Source of the DNA: Sphaerisporangium rubeum
GTDB lineage: Bacteria > Actinomycetota > Actinomycetes > Streptosporangiales > Streptosporangiaceae
Reading direction: 5' to 3'
Assembly (NCBI RefSeq): GCF_014207705.1
Contig: NZ_JACHIU010000001.1
Span: 2,658,501 to 2,722,500 of the forward strand
DNA length: 64,000 nucleotides
Every line of letters begins with the position of its first letter. Within the stretch, counting starts at the first letter, position 1. Shown here in pieces: positions 42,587 through 51,504 of this stretch. A program made the position numbers and the translations under genes. Under the pieces are notes generated by a model. That model saw only the letters and a list, made by a program, of their open reading frames with translations, was not told the origin of the DNA and did no database searches.

Positions 42587-42898
42587 TCAGGCGGCGCTGA
42601 TCCCGGCGCTGGCGGCACGCCGCATGCGGCGACGACGCTCGGACGCGCGCTCGTCCTCGTTGAGCCCGCCCCACGTGCCGTACTTCTCCGGACGGGACAG
42701 GGCGTAGTCGAGGCACTCGGCGCGGACCGGGCACTGCGCGCAGATGGCCTTGGCCTTGCGCTCGCGGATGTCGCGCTCCGGCTGGCGCTCGCCGTCGGGG
42801 CCGAAGAACAGCACAAGGTCCTCTCCACGGCACGCGGCATCATCCTGCCAACCCCAGCTGGGGCGGGGGCGGGCGATCTGCCGACGTACCTGAGACAT
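42587..42898 (-). CDS. WhiB-family iron-sulfur transcription factor
   Basis: 103 residues. WhiB signature: four cysteines binding a [4Fe-4S] cluster (DDAACRGEDL, then CAQCPVRAEC) and the GTWGGLNEDER turn, followed by a basic tail RRRRMRRAASAG that contacts DNA. WhiB proteins bind the primary sigma factor and sense redox or nitric oxide. The long insert FFGPDGERQPERDIRERKAKA sits between the first and second cysteine. Subfamily cannot be assigned safely. ATG 42898 has AGGTGG upstream. Confidence 0.93.
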   Translation of the reverse strand: MSQVRRQIARPRPSWGWQDDAACRGEDLVLFFGPDGERQPERDIRERKAKAICAQCPVRAECLDYALSRPEKYGTWGGLNEDERASERRRRMRRAASAGISAA

Positions 42899-43013
42899 GA
42901 GAAACCACCTTAGGTGAGATGTATTTCGTGTGTAAGCCACATTGGACGCTTTTGACGTCCCTAATTTGCCAACGCTGTGACGGGTCGTGGTGTTCCCGGC
43001 TCGCTTCGGAGCC

Positions 43014-43934
43014 TCAGGTCAGCACAGGCGAGCCGCACCGGAGAGACTCCAGCGAGGCAAGCCGGTAGGTCGTGACCGTGTCGGCGCACGAGGTGCCGCA
43101 CGGGGCGGTGAACTCCGTCCGCTCGACCACGACCCGGAACCGCAACTTCCCGCGGCGTACAATAACAAACGCCTCGGTGACGTCGCCGTCCGACCTGATG
43201 GATTCCACGGCCACTCCGCCTACCGACACCTCGCCCGTGTGAACCCGGACGAAATGCTCGGCGGCCTGCGATGGCTCAGGGATGCCCGCGCGTCCCCGGT
43301 AACGGTCGAGAACGATCTCGCCGTGCCGGTACGCGTTTGCCGCCGCGACGGCGGCAGCCTGAGACATGCTGCCGTAGTAAAGCCCGTGTGGCAAGCACAC
43401 AAGGTTGGCGGCGTAGCGATCGCCGCCGACATGGGTGGTTTCCCACACCTTTCCCGGCCCCGCTTGCGCCAAAACCCGCGCGATGGGGAGACCTTGGCGA
43501 GCACAGCACGCGTTGCGTCTGGCGTGGGTGCAGACCAGGAACACCGGTTCCTTCACCAGTATGCAGGACCCCGGAACCACTCCGCGCACAAGAGATCGCA
43601 GGTCAAGATCCCTTGGGTCCTCGAAGAAGCCCTCGGCGGCCCAGGGGACCTCGGCGGTGGTGTCCGCCACGAGGATCCTGCGCGGCCCCGAGACGGGCTC
43701 GCGGCGGCCGGGCCGCCGGATGAGCTGCGCACGGACCCCGAGGTCAGCGGCCTGGCGCAGCAGTTCGTGCACCTCGGAGGGGAGGTCGCACTCAGGCAGG
43801 TGGGAGGCCCAGGGGCCGTTGTGCTCGATGAGCAGCCAGAAGCGCGCGCCGACCGTGGCGCTCGCGCTCACCGGGATGCCACCCGTGTGCGCTCCGGTGG
43901 GGTGCTCACACCCTCTCGCACGCTCTCCGAACAT
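43014..43934 (-). CDS. Sucrase/ferredoxin-like [2Fe-2S] protein, iron-regulated
   Basis: 306 residues. Belongs to the sucrase/ferredoxin-like family with a thioredoxin-type fold: RFWLLIEHNGPWASHLPE at the start, LVCTHARRNACCARQGLPIARVLAQ with the Cys-His-Cys residues expected to bind the cluster, and WETTHVGGDRYAANLVCLPHGLYYG. ATG 43934 has GGAGGGGTC upstream. An IdeR/DmdR-type iron box lies 19 bp before the start, so the gene should be repressed when iron is plentiful. Together these favour a role in iron handling, for example ferric-siderophore reduction, but no siderophore genes are in the window. Confidence 0.85.
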   Translation of the reverse strand: MFGERARGCEHPTGAHTGGIPVSASATVGARFWLLIEHNGPWASHLPECDLPSEVHELLRQAADLGVRAQLIRRPGRREPVSGPRRILVADTTAEVPWAAEGFFEDPRDLDLRSLVRGVVPGSCILVKEPVFLVCTHARRNACCARQGLPIARVLAQAGPGKVWETTHVGGDRYAANLVCLPHGLYYGSMSQAAAVAAANAYRHGEIVLDRYRGRAGIPEPSQAAEHFVRVHTGEVSVGGVAVESIRSDGDVTEAFVIVRRGKLRFRVVVERTEFTAPCGTSCADTVTTYRLASLESLRCGSPVLT

Positions 43935-43952
43935 GACCCCTCCCTCCCCCAC

Positions 43953-43971
43953 TTAGGTAAGACTAACCTAA
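43953..43971. promoter_or_regulatory. IdeR/DmdR iron box
   Basis: TTAGGTAAGACTAACCTAA matches the actinobacterial iron-box consensus TTAGGTTAGGCTAACCTAA at 17 of 19 positions and lies 19 bp upstream of the start at 43934. Confidence 0.9.
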
Positions 43972-44047
43972 TGGTTGCGAGTGGGGCGGGGGGCCGGATT
44001 CCCGATTTCCGGCAGGTACTGAACAGGGCCGGTTTGCGGCAGATCGG

Positions 44048-44063
44048 TGTGACGAAAATCACA
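44048..44063. promoter_or_regulatory. CRP-type binding site
   Basis: TGTGA-N6-TCACA, perfect CRP half-sites, extended to GGTGTGA...TCACACC. It lies 114 bp upstream of the sucrase/ferredoxin-like gene and 39 bp beyond the end of glpD. Confidence 0.6.
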
Positions 44064-44101
44064 CCCGCGATGGCTCCTGTGGAGAGTCCCGATGAAGGGA
44101 A

Positions 44102-45610
44102 TTATCCCCCACAAACGTCGCGAATGACGCGCTCGGCGATCGGGAGAGCCGTGGCCCGGTCCTCCGGCACCAGCCCGATGCGCGTACGCCGGTCGAGAAG
44201 GTCCGCCGTGTCCAGCGCACCCTCGTGGCGCACCCCCCACTCCAGCTCCGCCACCGTCACCCCGAGCGGCAGCCCCTCGTCCGGCCGGCCTTCCCCGAGC
44301 CGGTGCACGGCCGCGGCCTCCGAGCCGTACCGCTCGCTCAGGCGGCGCGGCACCCCGGCCGCGGCGCCTCCGACGGCGCCTCCGACCGGGCCTCCCACAA
44401 GGAGCAGCCGCTCCGTGCGGCTCGGCGGCGCCTCGGGGAACGCCGCGTCCACCGCGTCGCGCGCCATGCGGCGGTACGTGGTCAGCTTGCCCCCGACGAT
44501 CGTCACGACGCCGTCGGGGCCCGTCAGGACCGCGTGGCGCCGCGAAAGATCGGCCGTGCGGCCCCCGCCGTCCAGCAGGGGCCGCAGGCCCGCGTAGGCG
44601 CCGGCCACGTCGGCGGGGACGAGCGGCGTACGCAGGACCGACCCGAGCACGTCGAGCAGGAACACCACATCGGCCTCAGGCGCCTCGGGGACGTCCGGCA
44701 CCGGGCCGTCCAGCGGCTCGTCGGTCAGCCCCACCAGCACCCGGCCGTCCGCCTGCGGCAGCACCAGCACGAAACGCGCGGTCTCCCCGGGGATCGGCAC
44801 GTGCATGCCGGCGCGCAGCGGCCCGAGCGCACCCTCGCGCAACACCAGGTGGGTGCCCCGCGACGGCCGCACCCGCACGGCGGGGGACAGGCCGCCGGCC
44901 CACACCCCGGCGGCGTTGACGACCTTGCGGGCCCGCAGCGTGAACGTCTCGCCGGTCAGCTCGTCACGCGCCTGCACGCCGCTCCCCGACAGCTCCAGCG
45001 CGCGGCACCGTGTCACGATCCGCGCTCCGTGCGCCGCCGCAGTGCGCGCGATGGCCACCACCAGCCGCGCGTCGTCCACCACCCGGCCGTCGAACGACAC
45101 CAGCCCGCCGCGCAGGCCCGCCTCGCGCAACGCCGGCACCAGCTCCACGGCACGGGACGCGTCCACCCGCGAAGGACCCGGCAGCGTGCGCCGGGGGGTG
45201 CCGGCCGCGGCGCGCAGCACGTCGCCGAGCCGGTAGCCGGTCATCGTCACCGTCGCCTGCGCCGCCGAGACCTCCGGCGTGAGCGGCATCAGGTAGGGCT
45301 GCGCGCGCACCAGATGAGGCGCGGTGCGGCACATCAGCGCGTCCCGCTCCACCGCGCTCTCCCACGCCACCCCGACCTGGCCTTTGGCGAGGTAACGCAG
45401 GCCGCCGTGGATCAGCTTGGAACTCCAGCGCGACGTGCCGAACGCCAGGTCGTGCGCGTCGATCGCCACCACCGACAGCCCGCGGGACGCCGCGTCGAGC
45501 GCCACCCCGGCCCCGGTGGCGCCGAGCCCCACGACGAGCAGGTCGGCCACCGACTCACGGGCCTCGCCGAGATCACGGGCCCGCCGCGCGGCGTTCAAGG
45601 AGGAGTTCAC
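44102..45610 (-). CDS. glpD: Glycerol-3-phosphate dehydrogenase (FAD-dependent)
   Basis: 502 residues from GTG 45610 (AAAGGGG 8 nt upstream). Oxidises glycerol-3-phosphate to dihydroxyacetone phosphate at the membrane and feeds electrons to quinone. FAD-binding GLGATGAGVALDAASRGLSVVAIDAHDLAFGTSRWSSKLIHGGLRYLA is textbook; RPSRGTHLVL and TIVGGKLTTYRRMARDAVD belong to the substrate and FAD region, and a C-terminal DAO_C domain (VAELEWGVRHEGALDTADLLDRRTRIGLVP) is intact. Divergently transcribed from an FAD-linked oxidase gene, 103 bp apart, so the two may share regulation. Confidence 0.95.
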   Translation of the reverse strand: MNSSLNAARRARDLGEARESVADLLVVGLGATGAGVALDAASRGLSVVAIDAHDLAFGTSRWSSKLIHGGLRYLAKGQVGVAWESAVERDALMCRTAPHLVRAQPYLMPLTPEVSAAQATVTMTGYRLGDVLRAAAGTPRRTLPGPSRVDASRAVELVPALREAGLRGGLVSFDGRVVDDARLVVAIARTAAAHGARIVTRCRALELSGSGVQARDELTGETFTLRARKVVNAAGVWAGGLSPAVRVRPSRGTHLVLREGALGPLRAGMHVPIPGETARFVLVLPQADGRVLVGLTDEPLDGPVPDVPEAPEADVVFLLDVLGSVLRTPLVPADVAGAYAGLRPLLDGGGRTADLSRRHAVLTGPDGVVTIVGGKLTTYRRMARDAVDAAFPEAPPSRTERLLLVGGPVGGAVGGAAAGVPRRLSERYGSEAAAVHRLGEGRPDEGLPLGVTVAELEWGVRHEGALDTADLLDRRTRIGLVPEDRATALPIAERVIRDVCGG

Positions 45611-45713
45611 GCCGAGTGCCCCTTTCGCGTGACGGGACCGGCGGGGGCCGCCGCGTGGCCGTCGTGAGGTGGGTCGCGCGCGGAGGCCGGGAGCGCGTGT
45701 CACAGTGTAGGGC

Positions 45714-47333
45714 GTGGAAACTCCCGACATCCCTGCCGAGCCGATGCTCTGGTCCGGCTGGGGCGACCCCGCCAAGGCGGCCGGCCTGCCCGCGCCGGTG
45801 CTCAAAATGCTGCGCGAGCTGCTCGGCGTCCGCGAGCCCACGCGGCGGCCCGTGACCTTCGGCGAGGTGCGCCTCGCGCCGGTGACCCTGTCGGCCGCGG
45901 TGTTCGCCGATCTGAGCGCCGTCGTGGGACGTACCGAGGTGCGCATCGACGACGACGCGCGCATCCGCCACACCCGCGGCAAGTCCACCCCCGACCTGCT
46001 GCGCATCCGCGCCGGCGACGCCTGCGACGCACCCGACGCGGTGGTGCGGCCCGGCTCGCACGAGGAGGTCGTGGAGGTGCTGCGGGTGTGCTCCAGGCAC
46101 CGGGTGGCGGTCGTGCCGTTCGGCGGCGGCACCTCCGTGGTCGGCGGGCTGGTCGCCGACCGGCGCGGCTTCGCCGGTGTGATCGCGCTGGACGTCGGCA
46201 GGCTCAACCGGCTGCTGTCGGTGGACGCCGAGTCGCTGCTCGCCGACTTCGAGCCGGGGCTGCGCGCGCCGCAGGCCGAGAACCTGCTGGCCGGCCACGG
46301 CCTGACCCTCGGTCACTTCCCCCAGTCCTACGAGTACGCGACCCTCGGCGGGTTCGCCGCCGCGCGGTCCAGCGGCCAGGCGTCCGCCGGGTACGGCCGG
46401 TTCGACGACATGGTCATGGCGATCACCGTCGCGACGCCGCGCGGCACCATGGAGTTCGGCCGGGCTCCGAGGTCCGCCGCCGGGCCCGACCTGCGCCAGC
46501 TCGTCCTCGGCTCGGAAGGGGCCTTCGGGGTGATCACCTCGATGCGGCTGCGTGTGCGCCGCGCGCCGGCCGAGCGGGTGTACGAGGGCTGGCGGTTCGA
46601 GTCCTTCGCCGCCGGCACCGGAGCGCTGCGCCGCGTCGCGCAGAACGGGCCGATGCCGACCGTGCTGCGGCTGTCGGACGAGGCCGAGACCATGGTGGGC
46701 CTGGCCAAGCCCGATCAGATCGGCGGGTTCCAGACCGACGCGGGGTGCCTGGCCGTCGTCGGGTACGAAGGCGACGCGGCCGACGTCGCGTACCGGCGGG
46801 AGAAGACCGCCGAGACGCTGTCGGGGCTCGGCGGGGTCTACCTCGGGCCCGAGCCGGGGGAGGCGTGGGCCCATGGACGGTACGGCGCGCCGTACCTGCG
46901 CGACGGGCTGCTCGCCGCCGGGGCCACCGTCGAGACGCTGGAGACCGCGGCCTTCTGGTCGGACCTGTCCCGCCTGTACGACGCGGTGCGGCTGGTGCTG
47001 AGTGTGGCGCTCGGCCAGACGGGGCCGCAGGCCACGACGCCGCTGGTGATGTGCCACATCTCGCACGTGTACCCGTCCGGCGCGTCGCTGTACTTCACCG
47101 TGGTGACCGCGCAGACCGGCGACCCGCTCGGCCAGTGGGACACCGCCAAGCGGGCCGTGAACGAGGCCATCGGCATCGCCGGCGGCACCATCTCGCACCA
47201 CCACGGGGTCGGCAGGGACCACAGGGACGCCTACGCGCTGGAGATCGGCGAACTCGGTGTGGAGATCCTGCGCACTGTCAAGGACCGGCTGGACCCGGCG
47301 GGGATACTCAACCCCGGCGTGCTCATTCCGTGA
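45714..47333 (+). CDS. FAD-binding oxidase of the alkyl-DHAP synthase/GlcD type
   Basis: 539 residues from GTG 45714. VAO-type FAD domain: PDAVVRPGSHEEVVEVLRVCSRHRVAVVPFGGGTSVVGGL, YEYATLGGFAAARSSGQASAGYGRFDDMVMA, GSEGAFGVITSMRLRV. The C-terminal HISHVYPSGASLYFTVV and ISHHHGVGRDH (His-rich catalytic loop) followed by LDPAGILNPGVL are the alkyldihydroxyacetonephosphate-synthase pattern. In bacteria such enzymes act on DHAP-derived ethers or related hydroxyacids. Being divergent to glpD, which makes DHAP, is suggestive. No ribosome site precedes the GTG; a leaderless mRNA is possible. Confidence 0.9.
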   Translation: METPDIPAEPMLWSGWGDPAKAAGLPAPVLKMLRELLGVREPTRRPVTFGEVRLAPVTLSAAVFADLSAVVGRTEVRIDDDARIRHTRGKSTPDLLRIRAGDACDAPDAVVRPGSHEEVVEVLRVCSRHRVAVVPFGGGTSVVGGLVADRRGFAGVIALDVGRLNRLLSVDAESLLADFEPGLRAPQAENLLAGHGLTLGHFPQSYEYATLGGFAAARSSGQASAGYGRFDDMVMAITVATPRGTMEFGRAPRSAAGPDLRQLVLGSEGAFGVITSMRLRVRRAPAERVYEGWRFESFAAGTGALRRVAQNGPMPTVLRLSDEAETMVGLAKPDQIGGFQTDAGCLAVVGYEGDAADVAYRREKTAETLSGLGGVYLGPEPGEAWAHGRYGAPYLRDGLLAAGATVETLETAAFWSDLSRLYDAVRLVLSVALGQTGPQATTPLVMCHISHVYPSGASLYFTVVTAQTGDPLGQWDTAKRAVNEAIGIAGGTISHHHGVGRDHRDAYALEIGELGVEILRTVKDRLDPAGILNPGVLIP

Positions 47334-47391
47334 TCGACCGGTTTCCGTGTTCGGCCACCCCGCGGGGGAAGATCACGGAGAGAATGGAGGC

Positions 47392-48960
47392 ATGGTCGAC
47401 GTCGATCGGGCCGCCGCGCGCGGGAAGCAGGTGTCCTCCCGGGTGTCGGAGGAAGGCGCCGGCTGGTCGTGCCAGGAGATGGGCACGTTCCAGGACCTGC
47501 GGCCGGACCGTTCCGGGTTCTCCTGGTTGCGGCCGTCGGTGCTGGTGCGGTCGCGCAACGAGATCCTCGCGCAGCTCTTCGGCGACCCGTCGGACGAGGT
47601 GCGGCGGCGGTGGATGGCGGTGCGCCAGGAGCACGGCGTCGACCCAGATTTCCGGATAAAGCCTGATGTCGGGCCCGAGTTCAGCTTCCTGTTGTTCGGG
47701 GACACCGGCGAAGGCGACGCCTCCCAGTACGCCGTGGTCCCCGGCCTGCTCAAGATCGGCGAGGGGACGGCGTTCGCCGTGCTCGCCAGCGACGTCATCT
47801 ACCCCACCGGCGCCGGCGACGAGTACGAGGACAAGTTCTTCCGTCCCTACCAGGGCTATCCGGCCCCCATCTACGCCATCCCCGGCAACCACGACTGGTA
47901 CGACGGCCTCGGCGGGTTCATGCGGGTCTTCTGCGACGAACCCGCGCTCACGGCGGAACGACACGGGTTCTCGCTGTCCCCCGCCGGGCTGCGCGGCCTG
48001 CTGTGGCGTCAACCCGAGCCCATCGACGAGGCCAGGCTCGCCAGGGCCCGCGAGCGTCGCGGCGCGTCGGGGCAGCGCGCGGTGCAGCCGGGCCCCTACT
48101 GGGTGATCGACCTCCCCGGGTTGCTGCTCGTCGGCATCGACAACGGCATCAAAGGCGGCATCGACCGCGACCAAGGGGACTGGCTTCGCCGGGTGTCGGC
48201 CGACCCGCGGCCCAAGGTGCTCGTCACCGGCAAGCCCATCTACGACCGCAACGCCTACCACCCCGGGCCCGTCGAAGGCGGCGGCACCGTCGACGACATC
48301 GTGCGCGACCCCGCGCACAACTACGTGGCGGTCATCGGGGGTGACACGCACAACTACCAGCGCTACCCCGTCACGGTCGACGGCCGCATCATCCAGTACA
48401 TCGTGTCCGGCGGCGGCGGCGCGTTCACGCACGCCACCCACACCATCCCGAGGGTCGACGCCGGCGGGGTCGAGGAGGACGCCTTCAAGTGCTACCCGCT
48501 GCGCGGCGACTCGCTGTCCTTCTACAGCAAGCTGTACTCGCGCCGCCTGCGCATGCCGTGGCTCTACCTGACCCCCGACGAGTGCCTCGTGCTGATGTCC
48601 CGCCACATCGGCAACGCGCCACCCCGGCCGGTCAATCCTCCCGGCTCGGCGGACGCCGCGGCCTCCGGCGTCGCGGCCGGCACCCCCGGCGTGCCGGAGG
48701 CCAGGATCACCGCGCGCATGAAGTGGGCCGCGCGCATCCTCGGCGGCTGGCCCATGCCGTTCCACCTGCCGGTGGGCCGCACCTTCCACCGCTGGTTCTC
48801 CGAGCTGTCCGACTGGGACGACCCGCCGTTCTTCAAGAGCTTCCTCCACATCTCCGTGGAGGCCGGCACGCTGCGCATCCGCTGCTTCGGCGCGACGGGC
48901 TGCCGTCCCCAGGAGGTGGAGCCGCCGCTGGAGGACGAGGTCCAGATCCTCCTGACCTGA
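47392..48960 (+). CDS. Calcineurin-like metallophosphoesterase
   Basis: 522 residues from ATG 47392 with ATGGAGG upstream. Metal-binding motifs in order: FGDTGEGD, LASDVIYPTG (the usual GD is SD here), IPGNHDWYDGL, VLVTGKPIYD (in the place of a GHxP motif) and IGGDTHNYQRY. This resembles the large actinobacterial MPE proteins of unknown substrate, which carry a C-terminal domain with ARMKWAARILGGWPMPFHLPVGRTFHRWFSELSDWDDPPFFKSFLHISV. No signal peptide. The SD in the second motif replaces a usual Gly but keeps the metal-binding Asp. It follows the FAD oxidase gene by 58 bp and is probably co-transcribed. Confidence 0.88.
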   Translation: MVDVDRAAARGKQVSSRVSEEGAGWSCQEMGTFQDLRPDRSGFSWLRPSVLVRSRNEILAQLFGDPSDEVRRRWMAVRQEHGVDPDFRIKPDVGPEFSFLLFGDTGEGDASQYAVVPGLLKIGEGTAFAVLASDVIYPTGAGDEYEDKFFRPYQGYPAPIYAIPGNHDWYDGLGGFMRVFCDEPALTAERHGFSLSPAGLRGLLWRQPEPIDEARLARARERRGASGQRAVQPGPYWVIDLPGLLLVGIDNGIKGGIDRDQGDWLRRVSADPRPKVLVTGKPIYDRNAYHPGPVEGGGTVDDIVRDPAHNYVAVIGGDTHNYQRYPVTVDGRIIQYIVSGGGGAFTHATHTIPRVDAGGVEEDAFKCYPLRGDSLSFYSKLYSRRLRMPWLYLTPDECLVLMSRHIGNAPPRPVNPPGSADAAASGVAAGTPGVPEARITARMKWAARILGGWPMPFHLPVGRTFHRWFSELSDWDDPPFFKSFLHISVEAGTLRIRCFGATGCRPQEVEPPLEDEVQILLT

Positions 48961-49008
48961 GCGGACCCGAGCCGGCTGACCGGCCTTCGCGTACGAGCCG
49001 GTGCCGGG

Positions 49009-51327
49009 TCAGGCGGCGGGCTTGAAGGTGTTCCAGAGGACGGCCATGGTCTGGCGGTTGCCTGCCTGGTCCCACTCGGCGTCGGGTGCGGTGAACGTCA
49101 CCTGGTAGGCGGTGTCGGCGTCGATCGTGATGTGCCGGGTGACGGCGTGGGTGGTGACGTTGGTGAGCGCGGTGTAGGTGTACTCCCACACGCTGGCGTC
49201 GTAGTCGCCGAACGCGGCGGACTCCAGGCGGGCCTGCGCGTAGTCGGTGAGCGTGGCCTCGTCCTTGGCCTTGGTGAGCGCCTTCAGGCCGTCGTCGTCG
49301 GTGGAGGCGACGCGCTTGATCTGGATGCGCCGGCCCGAGCTCTTGGGGCCGACGTAGGTGACGGCGGCGTCCGAGGCCGACGCCGTCCAGTCCTCCGGGA
49401 CGGCGACCGTGACGCCGGCCGCGGTGCGCGCACGGAAACCGGACGGCACCTGCGAGGACCCGCCACCCTCCTCGGGGGCCGCGGACGGATCACCGGAGCC
49501 GGTGTTCGACGAGGGCTGCGCACTGACCGCCGGGGGAGGCGCCGCCGCGCCGGGGTCGTCCCGCTGGTCCGCACCGGACGGCCACAGCACGAACAGCAGC
49601 GCCGCCACGACCCCCACGACGCCGGTACCGGCGAGGACCATCAGCACGGGGGAGCGGCCCTCACGCTCGTCGTCCCGTACGTCGTCCACCCGCACCCGCC
49701 GGCCGCCGCCGTCGTCGCGCCGGTCGCGAGGTCGGCGCTCGGGCTCACCGAACGGGTTCTCGATGTCCCTGGCCAGCCGGTCCGCGAGATTCGGCCCCCG
49801 GCGTCGCGACCCCGGCGTCCCCGCCACGAGCACGTCACCGGACGCGAGACCCGCGTCCGGCGCGTCCCCCGGGTCGCGCAGCGCGTCGTACGGGCTCGGC
49901 AGCGGACCGGAGGGGCTGCGCAGCGCGTCGTAGGGGTCCGGCGGTGAGCCCCTGCCGTTCCGCGGATCGGACGTGCTCCGCAAGGCGTCGTACCCCTGGG
50001 GTCCCGTGGGGCTGCGGAGCGCGTCGTACCCCTGCGGTCCTGTGGGGCTGCGCAGTGCGTCGTAGCCCTGTGCTTGAGAGGGGCTGCGGAGCGCGTCGTA
50101 TCCCTGCGGTCCTGTGGGGCTGCGCAGTGCGTCGTAGCCCTGTGGTTGAGAGGGGCTGCGGAGCGCGTCGTATCCCTGCGGTCCTGTGGGGCTGCGGAGC
50201 GCGTCGTAGCCGCGAGGGCCGGTCTCGTACGGGCCGGTGGCGCCGCGCAGCGCGTCGTAGGAAGGGTGGTGGGCCGGGTCGTGGGAGGTGCCGCCGGGCT
50301 GGGGTTCGGCGGGGACGCGCACCGGGCCGGACGGCGTCTCGATGATGCGGGACGGCAGGGGACCGGAGGGTGGGTCGAGCGGAGGAAGCATGCCAACCGG
50401 GGTGGGGTCGTCGCGGGTGGGGATCGGGGTGGACACCGCGCCGTCCAGGCCGCGTACGGGAAGGCCGGAACCGTGGGTGCGCAGCACACGTTCGAGCAGC
50501 TCGGCCGCCTGCGCGGCCGGCATGCGGTCGGCGGGGTTCTTGCGCAGCAGCCCTTCGATGACCGGCAGCAGCGCTCCGGAGCGCTGCGTGCGGTTCGGTT
50601 CCTGCGTGAGCACCGCGCCGAGCACCGCGACCGCGTCGGGTCCCTCGTACGGCGGCCGGCCCTCCACGGCCGCGTACAAGGTGGCGCCGAACGACCACAG
50701 GTCGGCCGCGTGCGTGATGGGACGGCCTTGGAGCCGCTCCGGCGGGATGTAGGCCGGTGATCCCATCAGCAGGCCGGTCTGCGTGATGGTGACGTCACCC
50801 TCGATGGCGGCGATGCCGAAGTCGGTGAGCACGACACGGTCGGCCGTGAGCAGCACGTTGCCGGGTTTGACGTCGCGGTGCAGAATCCCCGACGCGTGCG
50901 CGTGCCGCAGCGCGTCGAGCACCCGCACGCCGATCTCGGCGGCCTGCACCACCGGCAGCGGCCCGCTCTGCCGGACGGCCTGCTCCAGGGACCAGGCGCG
51001 GACCAGCTCCATGACGATCCAGGGCCGGCCGTCCTCCTCGACCACGTCGTGGACGGTGACGATGCCGGGGTGGCTCAGCCTGGCCGCCGAACGGGCCTCG
51101 CGCAGCATTCGGCGGTTGGCGACCTGTGTGCCGGCGTGGTCGAGACCGAGGGGGAGGATCAGCTCCTTGACGGCGACGTCACGGTCGAGCAGCACGTCGT
51201 GCGCGTGCCACACCATGCCCATGCCGCCGCGGCCGACCGGCGACATCAGGCGGTACCGCCTGCCGACCAGTCGGCCTTGACCGTCCGGCGCAACCCCCGC
51301 GTTCAGCGGGCTCCTACCCTCTGTCAT
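49009..51327 (-). CDS. Receptor-like Ser/Thr protein kinase with ten YDALR repeats
   Basis: 772 residues from ATG 51327 (GGGAGG 9-13 nt upstream). Kinase domain about 24-285: GRGGMGMVW (P-loop), VAVKEL (Lys54), HRDVKPGNVLL (Asp152), DFG (169-171), MGSPAYIPPERL. A long juxtamembrane region contains ten YDALR units between residues 357 and 485, seven of them in a 12-residue repeat (YDALRSPTGPQG and variants). One membrane helix (561-583) and an extracellular domain of about 190 residues (FRARTAAGVTVAVPEDWTASASDAAVTYVG...) with no PASTA motif. Kinases of this layout sense outside signals. The repeats, with their regularly spaced Tyr and Ser/Thr-Pro, may be phosphorylated or bind partners. Confidence 0.93.
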   Translation of the reverse strand: MTEGRSPLNAGVAPDGQGRLVGRRYRLMSPVGRGGMGMVWHAHDVLLDRDVAVKELILPLGLDHAGTQVANRRMLREARSAARLSHPGIVTVHDVVEEDGRPWIVMELVRAWSLEQAVRQSGPLPVVQAAEIGVRVLDALRHAHASGILHRDVKPGNVLLTADRVVLTDFGIAAIEGDVTITQTGLLMGSPAYIPPERLQGRPITHAADLWSFGATLYAAVEGRPPYEGPDAVAVLGAVLTQEPNRTQRSGALLPVIEGLLRKNPADRMPAAQAAELLERVLRTHGSGLPVRGLDGAVSTPIPTRDDPTPVGMLPPLDPPSGPLPSRIIETPSGPVRVPAEPQPGGTSHDPAHHPSYDALRGATGPYETGPRGYDALRSPTGPQGYDALRSPSQPQGYDALRSPTGPQGYDALRSPSQAQGYDALRSPTGPQGYDALRSPTGPQGYDALRSTSDPRNGRGSPPDPYDALRSPSGPLPSPYDALRDPGDAPDAGLASGDVLVAGTPGSRRRGPNLADRLARDIENPFGEPERRPRDRRDDGGGRRVRVDDVRDDEREGRSPVLMVLAGTGVVGVVAALLFVLWPSGADQRDDPGAAAPPPAVSAQPSSNTGSGDPSAAPEEGGGSSQVPSGFRARTAAGVTVAVPEDWTASASDAAVTYVGPKSSGRRIQIKRVASTDDDGLKALTKAKDEATLTDYAQARLESAAFGDYDASVWEYTYTALTNVTTHAVTRHITIDADTAYQVTFTAPDAEWDQAGNRQTMAVLWNTFKPAA
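49876..50259 (-). repeat. 36-bp tandem repeat array in the kinase juxtamembrane region
   Basis: Ten occurrences of the 15-bp word encoding YDALR, of which the central units recur every 36 bp. Spacing variants (SPTGPQG, SPSQPQG, SPSQAQG) alternate, suggesting duplication of a two-unit block. Confidence 0.9.
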
Positions 51328-51415
51328 GGAGGGCGTCCTCCCGCGCACGCGATCGGCGGCCGATCCGTGGTCCCCAGTTCACGCTTGTCCGCGTCATATC
51401 CCTATGTATGGATCA

Positions 51416-51427
51416 TCGAACGTTCGA
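51416..51427. promoter_or_regulatory. Palindrome upstream of the kinase gene
   Basis: TCGAACGTTCGA, a perfect 12-bp dyad about 90 bp upstream of the kinase start. It has SOS-box half-sites but lacks the four-base spacer of LexA sites. Confidence 0.3.
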
Positions 51428-51504
51428 GTGCGTCGTCATCTCGACAGTGAGCCTGGGGACTGATATTAGGGTCAAAGGGGGGTCAATGGGAATTCGGTCT
51501 TCCT

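Noticed and set aside
49876-50259. Regularly spaced repeats looking like a CRISPR array
   Set aside because: They lie in frame within the kinase gene, encode YDALR peptides, and have no unique spacers; there are no cas genes.
51416-51427. LexA SOS box before the kinase gene
   Set aside because: TCGAACGTTCGA has the half-sites but not the four-base spacer needed by LexA.
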